DNA of 64,000 bases from Trichodesmium sp050015995 (GTDB lineage Bacteria > Cyanobacteriota > Cyanobacteriia > Cyanobacteriales > Microcoleaceae). The translations under genes and the position numbers were made by a program. Below the pieces are notes generated by a model, which did not search any database, was not told the origin of the DNA, and saw only the letters and a list, made by a program, of their open reading frames with translations. The stretch covers positions 62,001-126,000 of the forward strand of contig NZ_JBNHEP010000227.1 in NCBI RefSeq assembly GCF_050015995.1, given 5' to 3'. Below are positions 26,435 through 35,546 of this stretch, one piece after another; the stretch's first letter is position 1, and each line of letters starts with the position of its first letter.

Positions 26435-26850
26435 GAGTTGTTCTAGATGTAAATGTAATGTTAAAAGCAGTGCGACTTGATATAATAGAATCTATCACTT
26501 CCTCAAATTTAATTAAAAATATGAACACAACAATTCCTATTCAATTACCAACAAAGGAAATAAATATTATTCCAGAAATAGCAGCTTGGGATTTAGGAAT
26601 GGGAGAATCAGAAGTATTAAGTCTAGCTCTTAATACTCCTAATTTTGCAGTTATTATTGATGATAGGGCAGCACGTCGTTGCGCTCGTACTTTTGGTATT
26701 GCTACTATCGGAACAGGTGGAATACTAATATTAGCTAAACAACGAGGAATTATTCCTTTAGTATCTCCAAGAATTGAATCTTTGCTTGATGCAGGTTTGT
26801 GGTTATCCGATAATTTAATCAATTTGCTCAAGCAAAAAGCTGGTGAGTAA
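26431..26850 (+). CDS. PIN-fold toxin of the DUF3368 type, with a hybrid N-terminus
   Basis: 139 residues. Residues about 40-135 match the DUF3368 PIN-like family (GMGESEVLSLAL, IDDRAARRCARTFGI, GTGGILILAK). The start MRVVLDVNVML is instead like the COG1569 PIN class, so the protein seems to be a graft. Candidate metal-binding acids are Asp6, Glu59 in GESEV and the Asp pair in IIDDRAA. The length is shorter than the usual 155-165, and the join may have deleted residues between 12 and 40. ATGAGAGTTGTTCTA recurs at 26874 just after the gene, a likely remnant of another PIN start. A ribonuclease toxin is probable, activity uncertain. Confidence 0.65.
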   Translation: MRVVLDVNVMLKAVRLDIIESITSSNLIKNMNTTIPIQLPTKEINIIPEIAAWDLGMGESEVLSLALNTPNFAVIIDDRAARRCARTFGIATIGTGGILILAKQRGIIPLVSPRIESLLDAGLWLSDNLINLLKQKAGE

Positions 26851-26873
26851 TTATGATTTTTATGAATTTGAAA

Positions 26874-27050
26874 ATGAGAGTTGTTCTAGTGGTTATTTTC
26901 CTGCTAAGTAGGCAGTTCTAATTAAACGTCAAAAAAAATGTAGGGGCGGGTTTAAGCGACAGCATTGACGTAAGCGCAATCTAGTTCTCAAAACCCGCCC
27001 TCTAATTATGAAGCAACCGCTCTCACCTAATATTTATAACCTTGATAACT
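26874..27050. other. Spacer with PIN-start remnant and an inverted repeat
   Basis: 26874-26888 repeats the first 15 bases of the toxin gene. 26938-27003 holds GGGCGGGTTT and AAACCCGCCC, an inverted repeat around CGACAGCATTGACG that could terminate convergent transcripts. No gene. Confidence 0.5.
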
Positions 27051-27890
27051 CTACTTGCGCTTTAACTTGGAACCAGCACCAACAGCACCAACAGCTAATA
27101 AACCTAAAATTGAAGCAGGTTCGGGTGCAGGGACTGGGCTAGGTGATTGAATTTGCTGAATATCTGCAATAGTAAAATCATCAAATGCAAAAACATCTCC
27201 CTGTCCAGTAGTTGTTAAAAATTCAAAAGACGTAAATACTTCAGAAGCATCTTCTGCAACTAGACCAAAAAAGATAACTGAACCATCTGTACTTCCAAAG
27301 CTTCCCCCTGTATTTGGCACTGTAAACTGTTGTGTTGTTCCGTTGGATAGTTCTACAACAAGCTGACCGCCAAAATCACCAATGTCAATACCGTAGAAAC
27401 CAAAAGCTGCAATTTCTGTACTAAAGTCTACTTGAAAGTTATTAGAACCACCTGCTGCTACTTGCCAGAAGTTAGTACCAGAAGTAGCGTATCTACCAAA
27501 TCCATTAGTGCTGCCAACAGGAACAGAGCTTACCGATCCATTACCACCAGAAAGAGTAGCCGTAAGATTTCCTGTTGAACCAGGGAAAACTAAATTTAAC
27601 GGATCAGTTGTATTTGCAGCAAATCCTTCAAAATCCTCTGTTCCTATTCCAACTAAATTAGAGAGGAAATCAGATTCAGCAGTGGAAGCATTGGGAGTGG
27701 AACTCAAAGGTACAAAGGGACTATTATTCAAGTCTTCTCCAAAGAAAATTTGAAACGCCTGCGCAGGAGCATTTCCAAAACTTACCATAGCACCAAAAGC
27801 AAGGGTACTAGAAGCGATGAATTTGGTTAATTTGAGGCTTTTTACAGCAACAGTAGCTAAAGTATTTTGGTGTGATTGAAAATTATTCAT
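27051..27890 (-). CDS. PEP-CTERM surface protein
   Basis: 279 residues. A long N-region is followed by a hydrophobic signal at about 20-45 (FIASSTLAFGAMVSFGNAPA). The body contains ITSF-like beta segments, FAFDDFTIADIQQI near the end, and a Gly-rich middle, and resembles PEP-CTERM proteins with an adhesion-type beta sandwich. The sorting signal is PAPEPASILGLLAVGAVGAG with a basic tail at 254-279. Its upstream region has five copies of the PEP-CTERM box, more than any other gene here. Confidence 0.8.
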   Translation of the reverse strand: MNNFQSHQNTLATVAVKSLKLTKFIASSTLAFGAMVSFGNAPAQAFQIFFGEDLNNSPFVPLSSTPNASTAESDFLSNLVGIGTEDFEGFAANTTDPLNLVFPGSTGNLTATLSGGNGSVSSVPVGSTNGFGRYATSGTNFWQVAAGGSNNFQVDFSTEIAAFGFYGIDIGDFGGQLVVELSNGTTQQFTVPNTGGSFGSTDGSVIFFGLVAEDASEVFTSFEFLTTTGQGDVFAFDDFTIADIQQIQSPSPVPAPEPASILGLLAVGAVGAGSKLKRK

Positions 27891-28072
27891 TGTTATTATC
27901 CAAGTGAGTTTTTAGTCGATTTTGGAGATGCACACTTTGGATAGGTAGGCATAGATGGATCACAGTAACTTTGACTCCTCTATCATTACATATTGAGCAC
28001 TATCAAAGTTTCATCCTTAACCTTGTAAATATACTGGCATAACTATTTTAGAAAAAGCAAGTGTTTATTCAA

Positions 28073-28316
28073 AACTTTACTGAATCTTCATAAAACAGGC
28101 AAAAATCATGCCAAACTTTACTGAATCTTCATCTGAAAGTACCTATTGATTACATCAATTTTTCCTCAATGTAAATGATTTATTCGTAACTTCACTGAAT
28201 CTTCATAAAACAAGCAAGAATCATGCAAAACATTACCAAATCTTGACATTAAAGTATTTGTAGTTACCATCAAATTTTCCTAAATGTCAACTCTTTTTCC
28301 GTAACTTTACTGAATC
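28073..28316 (-). promoter_or_regulatory. Five PEP-CTERM boxes upstream of the fifth PEP-CTERM gene
   Basis: Read on the minus strand. Boxes: 28316-28303 (GATTCAGTAAAGTT), 28242-28229 (GATTTGGTAATGTT), 28201-28188 (GATTCAGTGAAGTT), 28127-28114 and 28086-28073 (both GATTCAGTAAAGTT). The first is followed after 12 bases by TTGACA (28290-28285); the third after 12 bases by TTTACA (28175-28170) and, 17 bases on, by TAATCA. The cluster looks like an internal duplication with a period near 115. Whether each is a promoter is not known. Confidence 0.55.
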
Positions 28317-28379
28317 TTTAAAAATCGGGAGAACTGTTTGAAATTGTAGGATATGTTTTCTATCATCATTAATATAGAA

Positions 28380-28482
28380 TTCTGTTAGAAAGTCGTCCGC
28401 AGCGACAATAGGAAGCAATCTCGCACAACCCCTGAGATTGCTTCTTTCCACTCCGTTCCAGTCGCAATGACGTAGTTGTTTT
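28380..28482. mobile_element. GTCATTGCGA-type palindromic repeat
   Basis: GGAAGCAATCTC and GAGATTGCTTC arms with CGCAATGACG at the right. Related to 2207-2353 and 18888-19015. Confidence 0.6.
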
Positions 28483-28508
28483 CCCACCTACCTACTTATT
28501 CTGAATAG

Positions 28509-29252
28509 CTAATTATAGAGAAACCGAATAATCAAACTTATACCAACAAACAACAAAAACAACAAAACCACCCTGCGAAATTTCTCCTCTGGCAACCTTT
28601 TTCTCAACCTACTACCAAAATTAATACCTATAGCAACAGGCAAAATACCCACTACAGCAATACCTAACAGAGATGGCTGAAGCAATCCAATTTTACCCAA
28701 TAGAAACAGCATCACCATACTTGAAAGCGTAAAAGAAAGATTGATCGCTTGTACAAAAGTCTCTTTATTTATGTCTAAAGCGAGTAAAAATGGCAAAATA
28801 GGCATAATCTGAGAACCCGTGACACCATTTATTACCCCTGTTATCAATCCTACAGGAACAGTCAGCCATATTCTCATTTTCTCAGAAAGGATAATAGGTT
28901 TTGAGCGCAACGCCCATAAAGCATAGAGAAATAGAATAGCTCCCAGAATAGCTCGACTAATTGCACCTTCTATAGAATTAAGAACATATACCCCCAGAAG
29001 TAACCCTGGGAAAGTCGAGACATAAATAGGCCAAAAATTACTAACTGCATCTTTAAACCTTCCAGCTTGTGACATTACTAAAAGGTTACTTGAGAGGGAA
29101 GGTACAATAACTAAAGGTATAGCTATTTTCGGATCGAGAAAAGTTGCCATAGTAGGCAAACATATAGTTGAAAAACCTAGTCCTGTAATTCCTTTGAGAA
29201 AAGCTGCAAAGAAAAATGATACATATATGGAAACTACTGTCTGGAGATTCAT
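28509..29252 (-). CDS. TauE/SafE-family permease
   Basis: 247 residues with about eight membrane helices. The pattern FFAAFLKGITGLGFSTICLP at residues 14-33 and GLITGVINGVTGSQ at about 135-148 are the twin conserved motifs of the sulfite exporter TauE/SafE family. Substrates in the family are organic or inorganic sulfur anions; nothing nearby identifies which. It stands alone between repeats. Confidence 0.8.
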   Translation of the reverse strand: MNLQTVVSIYVSFFFAAFLKGITGLGFSTICLPTMATFLDPKIAIPLVIVPSLSSNLLVMSQAGRFKDAVSNFWPIYVSTFPGLLLGVYVLNSIEGAISRAILGAILFLYALWALRSKPIILSEKMRIWLTVPVGLITGVINGVTGSQIMPILPFLLALDINKETFVQAINLSFTLSSMVMLFLLGKIGLLQPSLLGIAVVGILPVAIGINFGSRLRKRLPEEKFRRVVLLFLLFVGISLIIRFLYN

Positions 29253-29256
29253 CTGT

Positions 29257-29430
29257 CATATCAAGTACGGAATGTGGGTTATAAAAAAGTCTTTGTTTAT
29301 ACTTGACTAAATATAGCAGCGCTAAAGCGCAACATACTTATAATTAAGCTAGTAGTTGGGCTTTAGCCCAGATAGATATTTAGCGGGCTAAAGCCCAACT
29401 ACAAACTAATACTTTTTTATAACTGATTAT
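29257..29430. repeat. Palindromic repeat of the GGGCTTTAGCCC type
   Basis: GTAGTTGGGCTTTAGCCC and its complement flank a 15-base centre at 29352-29403. The outer text resembles the elements at 19750 and 31019. It overlaps the decayed end of the next gene. Confidence 0.55.
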
Positions 29431-30912
29431 CCACAATTCGTAGCTCCCCCTCCGGGGGCACATGATATAAGGTTATTGGGACTGAAACGGAGTGGAAGCA
29501 AGCAATATCAGGGTTTTCGGGATGACTTTCCTTTAGTCGCAATAACAACTTTTTCAGCAAAATTAATGCCAAGTTATATTTCACAGATAAGCCGATCGCT
29601 TTACCACTTGCAGAAACTAATAGTTGAGCGTCGGAACTGAAATTGAGATTTTTAACTGAAGCATCATTATCGAGTGTCTGAAGTAACTCACCAGTTTCTG
29701 GATACCAAAGTTTGATAGTTTTTTCAGTGCCTCCAGAAGCTAATAGTTGACCATCGGGACTAAAACTGACACTTTCAATCCAACCACGATGTCCGCGCAA
29801 AGTTCGGAGTAGTTTACCGTTTTCATTCCACAGAATTACGTTGCCATCTGCACTCGCTGATGCCAATATTTTACCATCTTTGCTCCAACTTACATCTGCT
29901 TCATAAAACTGATATAAAACGTCATAAGCGCGACATTTTAATGTTTACTTCTTGCTTCCACTGAGGCCGTCGGCAGTTACTCATCCACAGGCATTTTCAT
30001 GTCGTCTACAGCCGAAACGGTCAAGCCGACCGCATCTCTCAAATTTATACTGGCGTCATATAATTGCCAATTTTCAATAATTTTTTCTCTAACTATATTC
30101 TCTACTAAATCAGCTTCAGAATAATTTTGAGAATGCTCGACAGCCAATTCTAGGATTAACTGACAAACTTTTTGAGTTAAAAATGGCTGCCCTCCAGTCC
30201 AATCTAAAACCGCAGACATTACCACCTCATAATCATTAACTTTTCCCATTAAACCTAAAGTTAATGGTTGAACTTCATCTATTTTAAAACCAGTTAACTC
30301 AATTGCTTTATCAATATTAAAAGGAATACGTCGTTTATCCCTAATTAAATCTGAAGGGGTTGCCACTCCCATCATTACAAAAGTTATCCGTTCATATTTT
30401 GGTTGTTCTGCTCGTCTATTATAAAAATCTCTAATAACAGCAAAAAAATCATCAACACTAAAAGGCAAACTCAATATACTATCAACTTCATCAACAAAGA
30501 TTACTATTTTTTCAGCAACTTTATTTAACAAAAAATCTCCAATAAACTTACTGAATTTTTTGATATGAGATAACTTACTATAAGTTTCCCACCAATCATC
30601 AATATTAAAGATATAATTTAATTGTAAATTGCTAACAATACTATCAATTATTCCCGCATACCATTCACTAGGAGTAATTTCAAAAGTACCAATTTATGTC
30701 ATATCAATAGTAGCACAAAAAATACCCTCAGCTTTTAGTCTTTGAATAGTTCTTACTCGCAAACTTGACTTACCCATTTGTCGGGAGTTCAATACATAAC
30801 AAAAATCACCCGCTTTTATACCTTCATAAATGTCTTCGTCAGCCTGTCGTTTCACATAACTCTGAGCATTAATGGGTAAACAGCCACCTAAATGATATGG
30901 GTAATTATTCAT
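29417..30912 (-). pseudogene. AAA-like ATPase with WD40 repeats, broken
   Basis: The frame starts at 30912 with MNNYPYHLGG and has a P-loop-like region (RQMGKSSLRVRTIQRL), as in the AAA_35 domain. A TAA at 30696-30694 breaks it; the same frame then continues (GTFEITPSEWYAGIIDSIVS) to 29977 with the Walker B-like IVIFVDEVDSIL. After a further shift, a WD40 portion is at 29866-29417 with one and a half clear repeats (GHRGWIESVSFSPDGQLLAS). Its last 40 codons come from a repeat. The parent would be a cyanobacterial AAA/WD40 signalling protein. Three or more breaks indicate a pseudogene. Confidence 0.75.
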
Positions 30913-31341
30913 AAAAGAAAATTAGGATATCCCTACTATAGCAATCATATTTCAGTTGTAATATTTTAGTGGTAATTAGGAGTCATGAGTCGGAATATAA
31001 AAGGATTTTGATTTATCTTATATCATGTTTAGTAAAACAGTTATAATTAAGCTCGTAGTTTGGCAATATCCCTAATACTAAGTATTGTAAGGGCTAGAGC
31101 AAAACTACAAACAAAAACTGTATTATTAAGTAATTATCCGAACATGATATTAATTGTTCTTAAATATCTCATAAATCATTCCTGATTACTATAATTTTTA
31201 TTTTTGTTAGTCAGATTTTTTGAGGAAAATTCTCTGTTAAAAAAAGTTGTAGCAAAATTTTATGAAATGCACATAAACCCTATAAGATTGATAAAAGCTG
31301 ATTAATTAACTAATAATCATTTCACAAAAATTCAATCGAAA
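30913..31341. repeat. Intergenic with a MITE-like element
   Basis: 31019-31150 has ends TATATCATGTTTAGTAAAAC and CCGAACATGATATTA, an imperfect inverted repeat bounded by TA, and an inner palindrome around GCAATATCC. 30940-30985 is a short repeat shared with 9655-9700. Nothing else seen. Confidence 0.5.
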
Positions 31342-32331
31342 ATGTCTACAAAATCTTGGACTCATCGCCATATTCTATCTTTAGCAGAATTTACACCCAA
31401 AGAGTATAACATCATACTACAAACAGCAGCCAGTTTTCAAGAAGTTCTGGGTCGCCGAATGAAAAAAGTACCTGCATTACAAGGTCAAGTAGTAGCAAAT
31501 TTATTCTTTGAACCCTCAACACGCACCCGTAATAGTTTTGAATTAGCTGCTAAACGTTTATCTGCGGATACCCTGAATTTTGCCCCAGGAACTTCCTCTC
31601 TTAGCAAAGGAGAAACTATTCTTGATACAGCAATGACTTATCTAGCAATGGGAACAAATATGATGGTCATTAGACATCGCGATGCAGGAGTTCCAACAGC
31701 GATCGCTTCTGCAATGGATAGAAACGGTTATCAAGTTCGAGTTCTTAATGCTGGAGATGGTCAACATGAGCATCCTTCTCAAGCTTTACTTGACCTATTT
31801 ACTATTTGTAAGTTGTTAAATTCAACTGAACCTAGAATAGAACTTTTAGAAGGAAAAAAAATTGCTATTGTGGGAGATATTTTGCACTCTAGAGTAGCAC
31901 GATCTAATATTTGGAGTTTGACTGCTTCGGGTGCTGAAGTACATTTAGCAGGAACCCCTACTTTATTACCTAAATATTTTGCCGAATTCGGTAATAATAG
32001 ACCTGGTAAATTATTTGTACATTGGGAGATTGAACCTGCATTAGAAAAGGCAGATTTTGTGATGACTTTACGTCTGCAAAAAGAAAGAATGAGTCAACAT
32101 TTACTGCCTAGTTTACGAGAATATCACCAACTATTCGGCATTACACGCGATCGTCTCAAACTTTGTCAACCAGGAGTTAAATTATTACACCCCGGACCTG
32201 TTAACCGAGGAGTAGAAATTAGCTCCGATCTAATGGATGACCCCCAGTTAAGTTTAATTTCTCAACAAGTAACCAGTGGTATTGCTGTCAGAATGGCTTT
32301 ACTATATCTTTTAGGAGGAGGCAACACTTAG
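31342..32331 (+). CDS. pyrB: Aspartate carbamoyltransferase, catalytic subunit
   Basis: 329 residues. It joins carbamoyl phosphate and aspartate in pyrimidine synthesis. The carbamoyl phosphate site FFEPSTRTRNSFELA is at residues 55-69; GDGQHEHPSQALLDLFTI is at about 140-157; LHPGPVNRGVEI is near the C-terminus. No regulatory subunit pyrI is adjacent, as expected for cyanobacteria. Single-gene unit. Confidence 0.95.
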   Translation: MSTKSWTHRHILSLAEFTPKEYNIILQTAASFQEVLGRRMKKVPALQGQVVANLFFEPSTRTRNSFELAAKRLSADTLNFAPGTSSLSKGETILDTAMTYLAMGTNMMVIRHRDAGVPTAIASAMDRNGYQVRVLNAGDGQHEHPSQALLDLFTICKLLNSTEPRIELLEGKKIAIVGDILHSRVARSNIWSLTASGAEVHLAGTPTLLPKYFAEFGNNRPGKLFVHWEIEPALEKADFVMTLRLQKERMSQHLLPSLREYHQLFGITRDRLKLCQPGVKLLHPGPVNRGVEISSDLMDDPQLSLISQQVTSGIAVRMALLYLLGGGNT

Positions 32332-32926
32332 AAGTAATTAAAAAGTCAAAAGCTAAGATAAATTAATAATTTATGTAGATCATAATTTATGTATATCTAG
32401 CAATCAGAAATAATTTGTCAGATATTTATGGGTTAGACTTCTATCTTGAGCAGGTAATACCATTTCTCAAAAACTTTTCTACATTTTATTCAGCCTGGGA
32501 CCCACCCCTAACCCCTCCCAGAAGGGGGAGTAGGTAGTTACATGCAACGTCCGAGAGCGAGAAGTAAAAATATGAATAATTAACATTAACTGAGCTGCTA
32601 ATTAGCAAAAAGGTGATTCAACCTGTGTTAATTAATTAATAACTGAAGTATTACATAAGTATAGTATTAATGCATAGGAATTGGTATTAAGATGCCCACT
32701 ACATTCACATTTTTAAAATAAATAGGTTAAATCAGTTATACTGGGTGAGATAGATATTTTTCTCAATGCAACTACTTTGTGACATAAAGACCAAAGTAAA
32801 AAATAATTTCAGGATAAAAATCAGAAATAAATATTCATAAATCCTGATTTTTCCTCTGAGAAAATCAGAATTTTGCTAGAATTAATATATTTTTGATATT
32901 AGTGGAAAAAATTTATTTCTAACACC
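32332..32926. repeat. Intergenic region with repeats before moaE
   Basis: 32500-32560 has a GGGACC...CCCTAACCCCTCCC repeat and a degenerate ACATGCAACGTCC palindrome half. 32610-32700 is a repeat with TAGTATTAATGCATAGGAATTGG that recurs reversed at 42835-42900 and 63900-63970. No gene. Confidence 0.45.
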
Positions 32927-33418
32927 ATGAACTCTAACTTAACAGTACCATTCTCTACTAAGACACAACAAGAAAAAGATAACTTTTCTATTACTATAGC
33001 TCCTTTGTCTATTGAAGATATCTATGCTTTAGCAGATAATCCTGCCAATGGTGCTGTCGTAGTAATGAGCGGAATGGTTCGTAATCAAACAGACGGTAAA
33101 TCTGTAATTGCCCTAGAATATCAAGCCTATCAACCTATGGCTATCAAAGTATTTGAACAAATTGCCGCAGAAATTCGCAGTCAATGGCCAGATATTAATA
33201 CAGTGGTAATTCATCATCGGGTGGGACGTTTAAAAATTGGTGAAATTAGTGTGTTAGTGGCCATAGGTTGTCCACACCGTTCCGAAGCCTTTGAAGCTTG
33301 TCGTTATGCCATTGATACTTTGAAACATACTGCCCCTATCTGGAAAAAAGAACATTGGGCCAATGGTTCCAGTAGTTGGGTAAGTATTGGAGCTTGTGAA
33401 GTCGAGAGTGAGGAGTAG
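32927..33418 (+). CDS. moaE: Molybdopterin synthase catalytic subunit
   Basis: 163 residues. It transfers sulfur from MoaD to cyclic pyranopterin to make molybdopterin. Markers are HHRVGRLKIGEISVLVAIGC at about residues 103-122, EAFEACRYAIDTLK, and WKKEHWANGSSSWV with the conserved lysines. An N-terminal extension of about 25 residues precedes the core. moaD is not adjacent. Confidence 0.93.
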   Translation: MNSNLTVPFSTKTQQEKDNFSITIAPLSIEDIYALADNPANGAVVVMSGMVRNQTDGKSVIALEYQAYQPMAIKVFEQIAAEIRSQWPDINTVVIHHRVGRLKIGEISVLVAIGCPHRSEAFEACRYAIDTLKHTAPIWKKEHWANGSSSWVSIGACEVESEE

Positions 33419-33791
33419 AGAAGTGGTCTGTCAATTTTCAAATAATGGGTTGAGACCCTTACTTAGAAGAAAAGGGAGAAAATTGAATGATTTATCCCTC
33501 AAATCAATCTTGACAGACCATTAGACATCTCCAGAAAAGAGGGAACACTTAACACTTAACACTTAACAGGGAGAAATAATTGATAATTTATGGATAAGAA
33601 TTGATTTTATTTTTGATTTTCACACCTGTGTCTATTAGTAGAGAAAAAAGTTATTTAACCGACACAACTTCCCAATTTCCTGACCTCCCATCCAATCACT
33701 CCTCTCCATCAAAGGTCAATTGGAAACTTTCTGAAACATTTATCGTCTCTAGAATTTAGATAATAGCTAAACTATTGAGCCAGTTCCGCCG
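33419..33791. repeat. Intergenic region with family E repeat reversed
   Basis: 33523-33640 is the reverse form of the repeat at 300 and 5340, with a TTAACACTTAACACTTAACA run. 33421-33520 has GGTCTGTCAATTTT and TTGACAGACC as inverted ends enclosing about 85 bases. No gene seen. Confidence 0.55.
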
Positions 33792-34448
33792 ATGAGTCAA
33801 TATATATCTGTACCTTGGTCTAAGGTTGAGACAACCTTTTCACAAGTGGAATTGTCACCAGAAAAACTCTCTAACTACGATCTAGTATTGCGTTGCCAAC
33901 AAGGCAGTCGCCCAGATCGAACTATATTTGCCGAACTTCTACATCGGTACAAACTCCATGTAGATAAAATTCTCTATCATTTGGCCCCCGAATGGCAAGA
34001 TCGGTCAGATTTGGCTCAAGAAGTTTGGATTCGTGTTTACCGCAATATTAAACGCTTACAAGAACCAGCCAAGTTCAAGAGTTGGCTAAGTCGTATAACT
34101 ACTAACCTGTTTTATGATGAGTTGCGAAAACGAAAACGAATTACCCCTCCTCTATCATTAGATGCCCCTTTGGCTTTTGATGATGGTATTATTGATTGGG
34201 AAATTGCTGCAGATACTCCTGGACCAGAAGAAGAATTAACTACACAAGAGTTTTATGACCGTCTCAGGGATGCGATAGCCCAATTACCTGAAGTATTCAG
34301 AGTAACTATTGTCTTGAGAGAAATTGAGGGTTTATCTTATGAAGAAATTGCAGAAATTACTGGGGTTTCTCTAGGAACTGTTAAATCAAGAATTGCTAGA
34401 GCTAGACAAAGATTACAATTACAGCTCCAAAAATATTTGGATATTTGA
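33792..34448 (+). CDS. ECF-type RNA polymerase sigma factor (SigG-like)
   Basis: 218 residues. Region 2 spans about residues 50-115 (HRYKLHVDKILYHL, DLAQEVWIRVYRNIKRL, WLSRITTNLFYDELRKRKR). Region 4 is at about 165-210 (FRVTIVLREIEGLSYEEIAE, ITGVSLGTVKSRIARARQRL). Region 3 is absent, as in group 4 sigma factors. A downstream gene on the same strand looks like its anti-sigma factor. The conserved cyanobacterial homologue is often called SigG; I leave the symbol open. Confidence 0.85.
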   Translation: MSQYISVPWSKVETTFSQVELSPEKLSNYDLVLRCQQGSRPDRTIFAELLHRYKLHVDKILYHLAPEWQDRSDLAQEVWIRVYRNIKRLQEPAKFKSWLSRITTNLFYDELRKRKRITPPLSLDAPLAFDDGIIDWEIAADTPGPEEELTTQEFYDRLRDAIAQLPEVFRVTIVLREIEGLSYEEIAEITGVSLGTVKSRIARARQRLQLQLQKYLDI

Positions 34449-34688
34449 TGATTCAATAGGCTGAATTAAGTTATTGGATTATCTTGTAAATCACTAAAAA
34501 ATTTACCTAAAAAAATTAATAAAATTTCCATATATACTTCCAAAATATCAACCTAATTTTAATCAAAAAATTTAATTGCTAGATAAATTTATTCAAAAAT
34601 AAATCTCAATTCTTTAGCAGTGTTAAGTATGAGTAAAAAATTTAATTCAGATGAGTTTGATAATCAGCTTTAGGGTGAAAAAATAACT
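34449..34688 (+). other. Spacer between sigma and anti-sigma genes
   Basis: 240 AT-rich bases. No terminator or gene identified, so co-transcription is possible. Confidence 0.4.
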
Positions 34689-35159
34689 ATGAAACAAGAA
34701 AGATTTGAATTAGTAAGTGCATACCTTGATGGTGAATTGACACCATCACAACGTAGCGAAGTAGAAGGTTTACTGGCTAAAGATCCAGTTGCGAAACATC
34801 TTTATCAGAGACTACTACAACTACGTTCTGAGTTTCAAAGAATGCCAATAACTCCAACAGTAGAAACTGTAGATAGAACAGTCGAACAAGTATTTGAAAA
34901 AATTGATCGTAGATCAAAACGGACTTTTATTTGGGGTGGTAGTGCCATTGCTGCTCTATGTATAGCAGTTATATCGGGGATTATTTCTGCTACTCGTTCT
35001 CCGGTAATTCAGTTAGCGGATGTATCTGATAGTGAACCTCTAAAGATAGCTTTAAATGAACCTATTATAGAAATAGTTAACCCCAGTAATCTGATGCTAA
35101 CTGTTAATGAACCATTATTTCAAATTCCCCAACCCTCTGTTACACCTGTAGAAAATTAA
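34689..35159 (+). CDS. Probable membrane anti-sigma factor
   Basis: 156 residues. Residues 1-50 have the ASD-like start QERFELVSAYLDGELTPSQR, without the zinc ligands of the ZAS type. One membrane segment is at about 79-101 (FIWGGSAIAALCIAVISGII). The rest is a short extracytoplasmic tail. Position and form suggest it binds the sigma factor encoded at 33792, which is inference. The TAA stop is also the target duplication of the MITE that begins at 35160. Confidence 0.75.
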   Translation: MKQERFELVSAYLDGELTPSQRSEVEGLLAKDPVAKHLYQRLLQLRSEFQRMPITPTVETVDRTVEQVFEKIDRRSKRTFIWGGSAIAALCIAVISGIISATRSPVIQLADVSDSEPLKIALNEPIIEIVNPSNLMLTVNEPLFQIPQPSVTPVEN

Positions 35160-35356
35160 GGCGTTGCTGAATAAATGTATGATATTCAGGAGTTAGGGGT
35201 TAGGGGTTAGGAGTTAGGAGTCAGGAGTCAGGAGTCAGAAGATAGAAAAGAGTTTTTTTTCTCACGAATAGTGGTTTCTAAATATAATTTGTAGTTAATT
35301 AAGAACTCTTCAATATCTGAATTAGATGAGGCAACATACCTAAAATCAGCAACGCC
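35160..35356. mobile_element. MITE with GGCGTTGCTGA inverted ends
   Basis: 197 bases bounded by GGCGTTGCTGA and TCAGCAACGCC, with TAA on both sides; the left TAA is the stop codon of the preceding gene. Inside are GTCAGGA heptads. A related 104-base element is at 50998-51101. Confidence 0.75.
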
Positions 35357-35546
35357 TAAATTAATAGTAATTAATAATTATCAAATGATTGTTTTACTAG
35401 AGTTACTTATACCGTTTCACGGAAGTTAAAAGTCAAAACTCAGGGATTAATATTTTATAGGTTTATAGGCTCAAAACTTTGACCCCACAGTAATTTCAGG
35501 AAATTATTTCACTTATGGGGTTTGAAACTATTTATTTGTGGCATCT
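35357..35546. other. Spacer, no gene
   Basis: AT-rich. No feature beyond short repeats. Confidence 0.35.
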
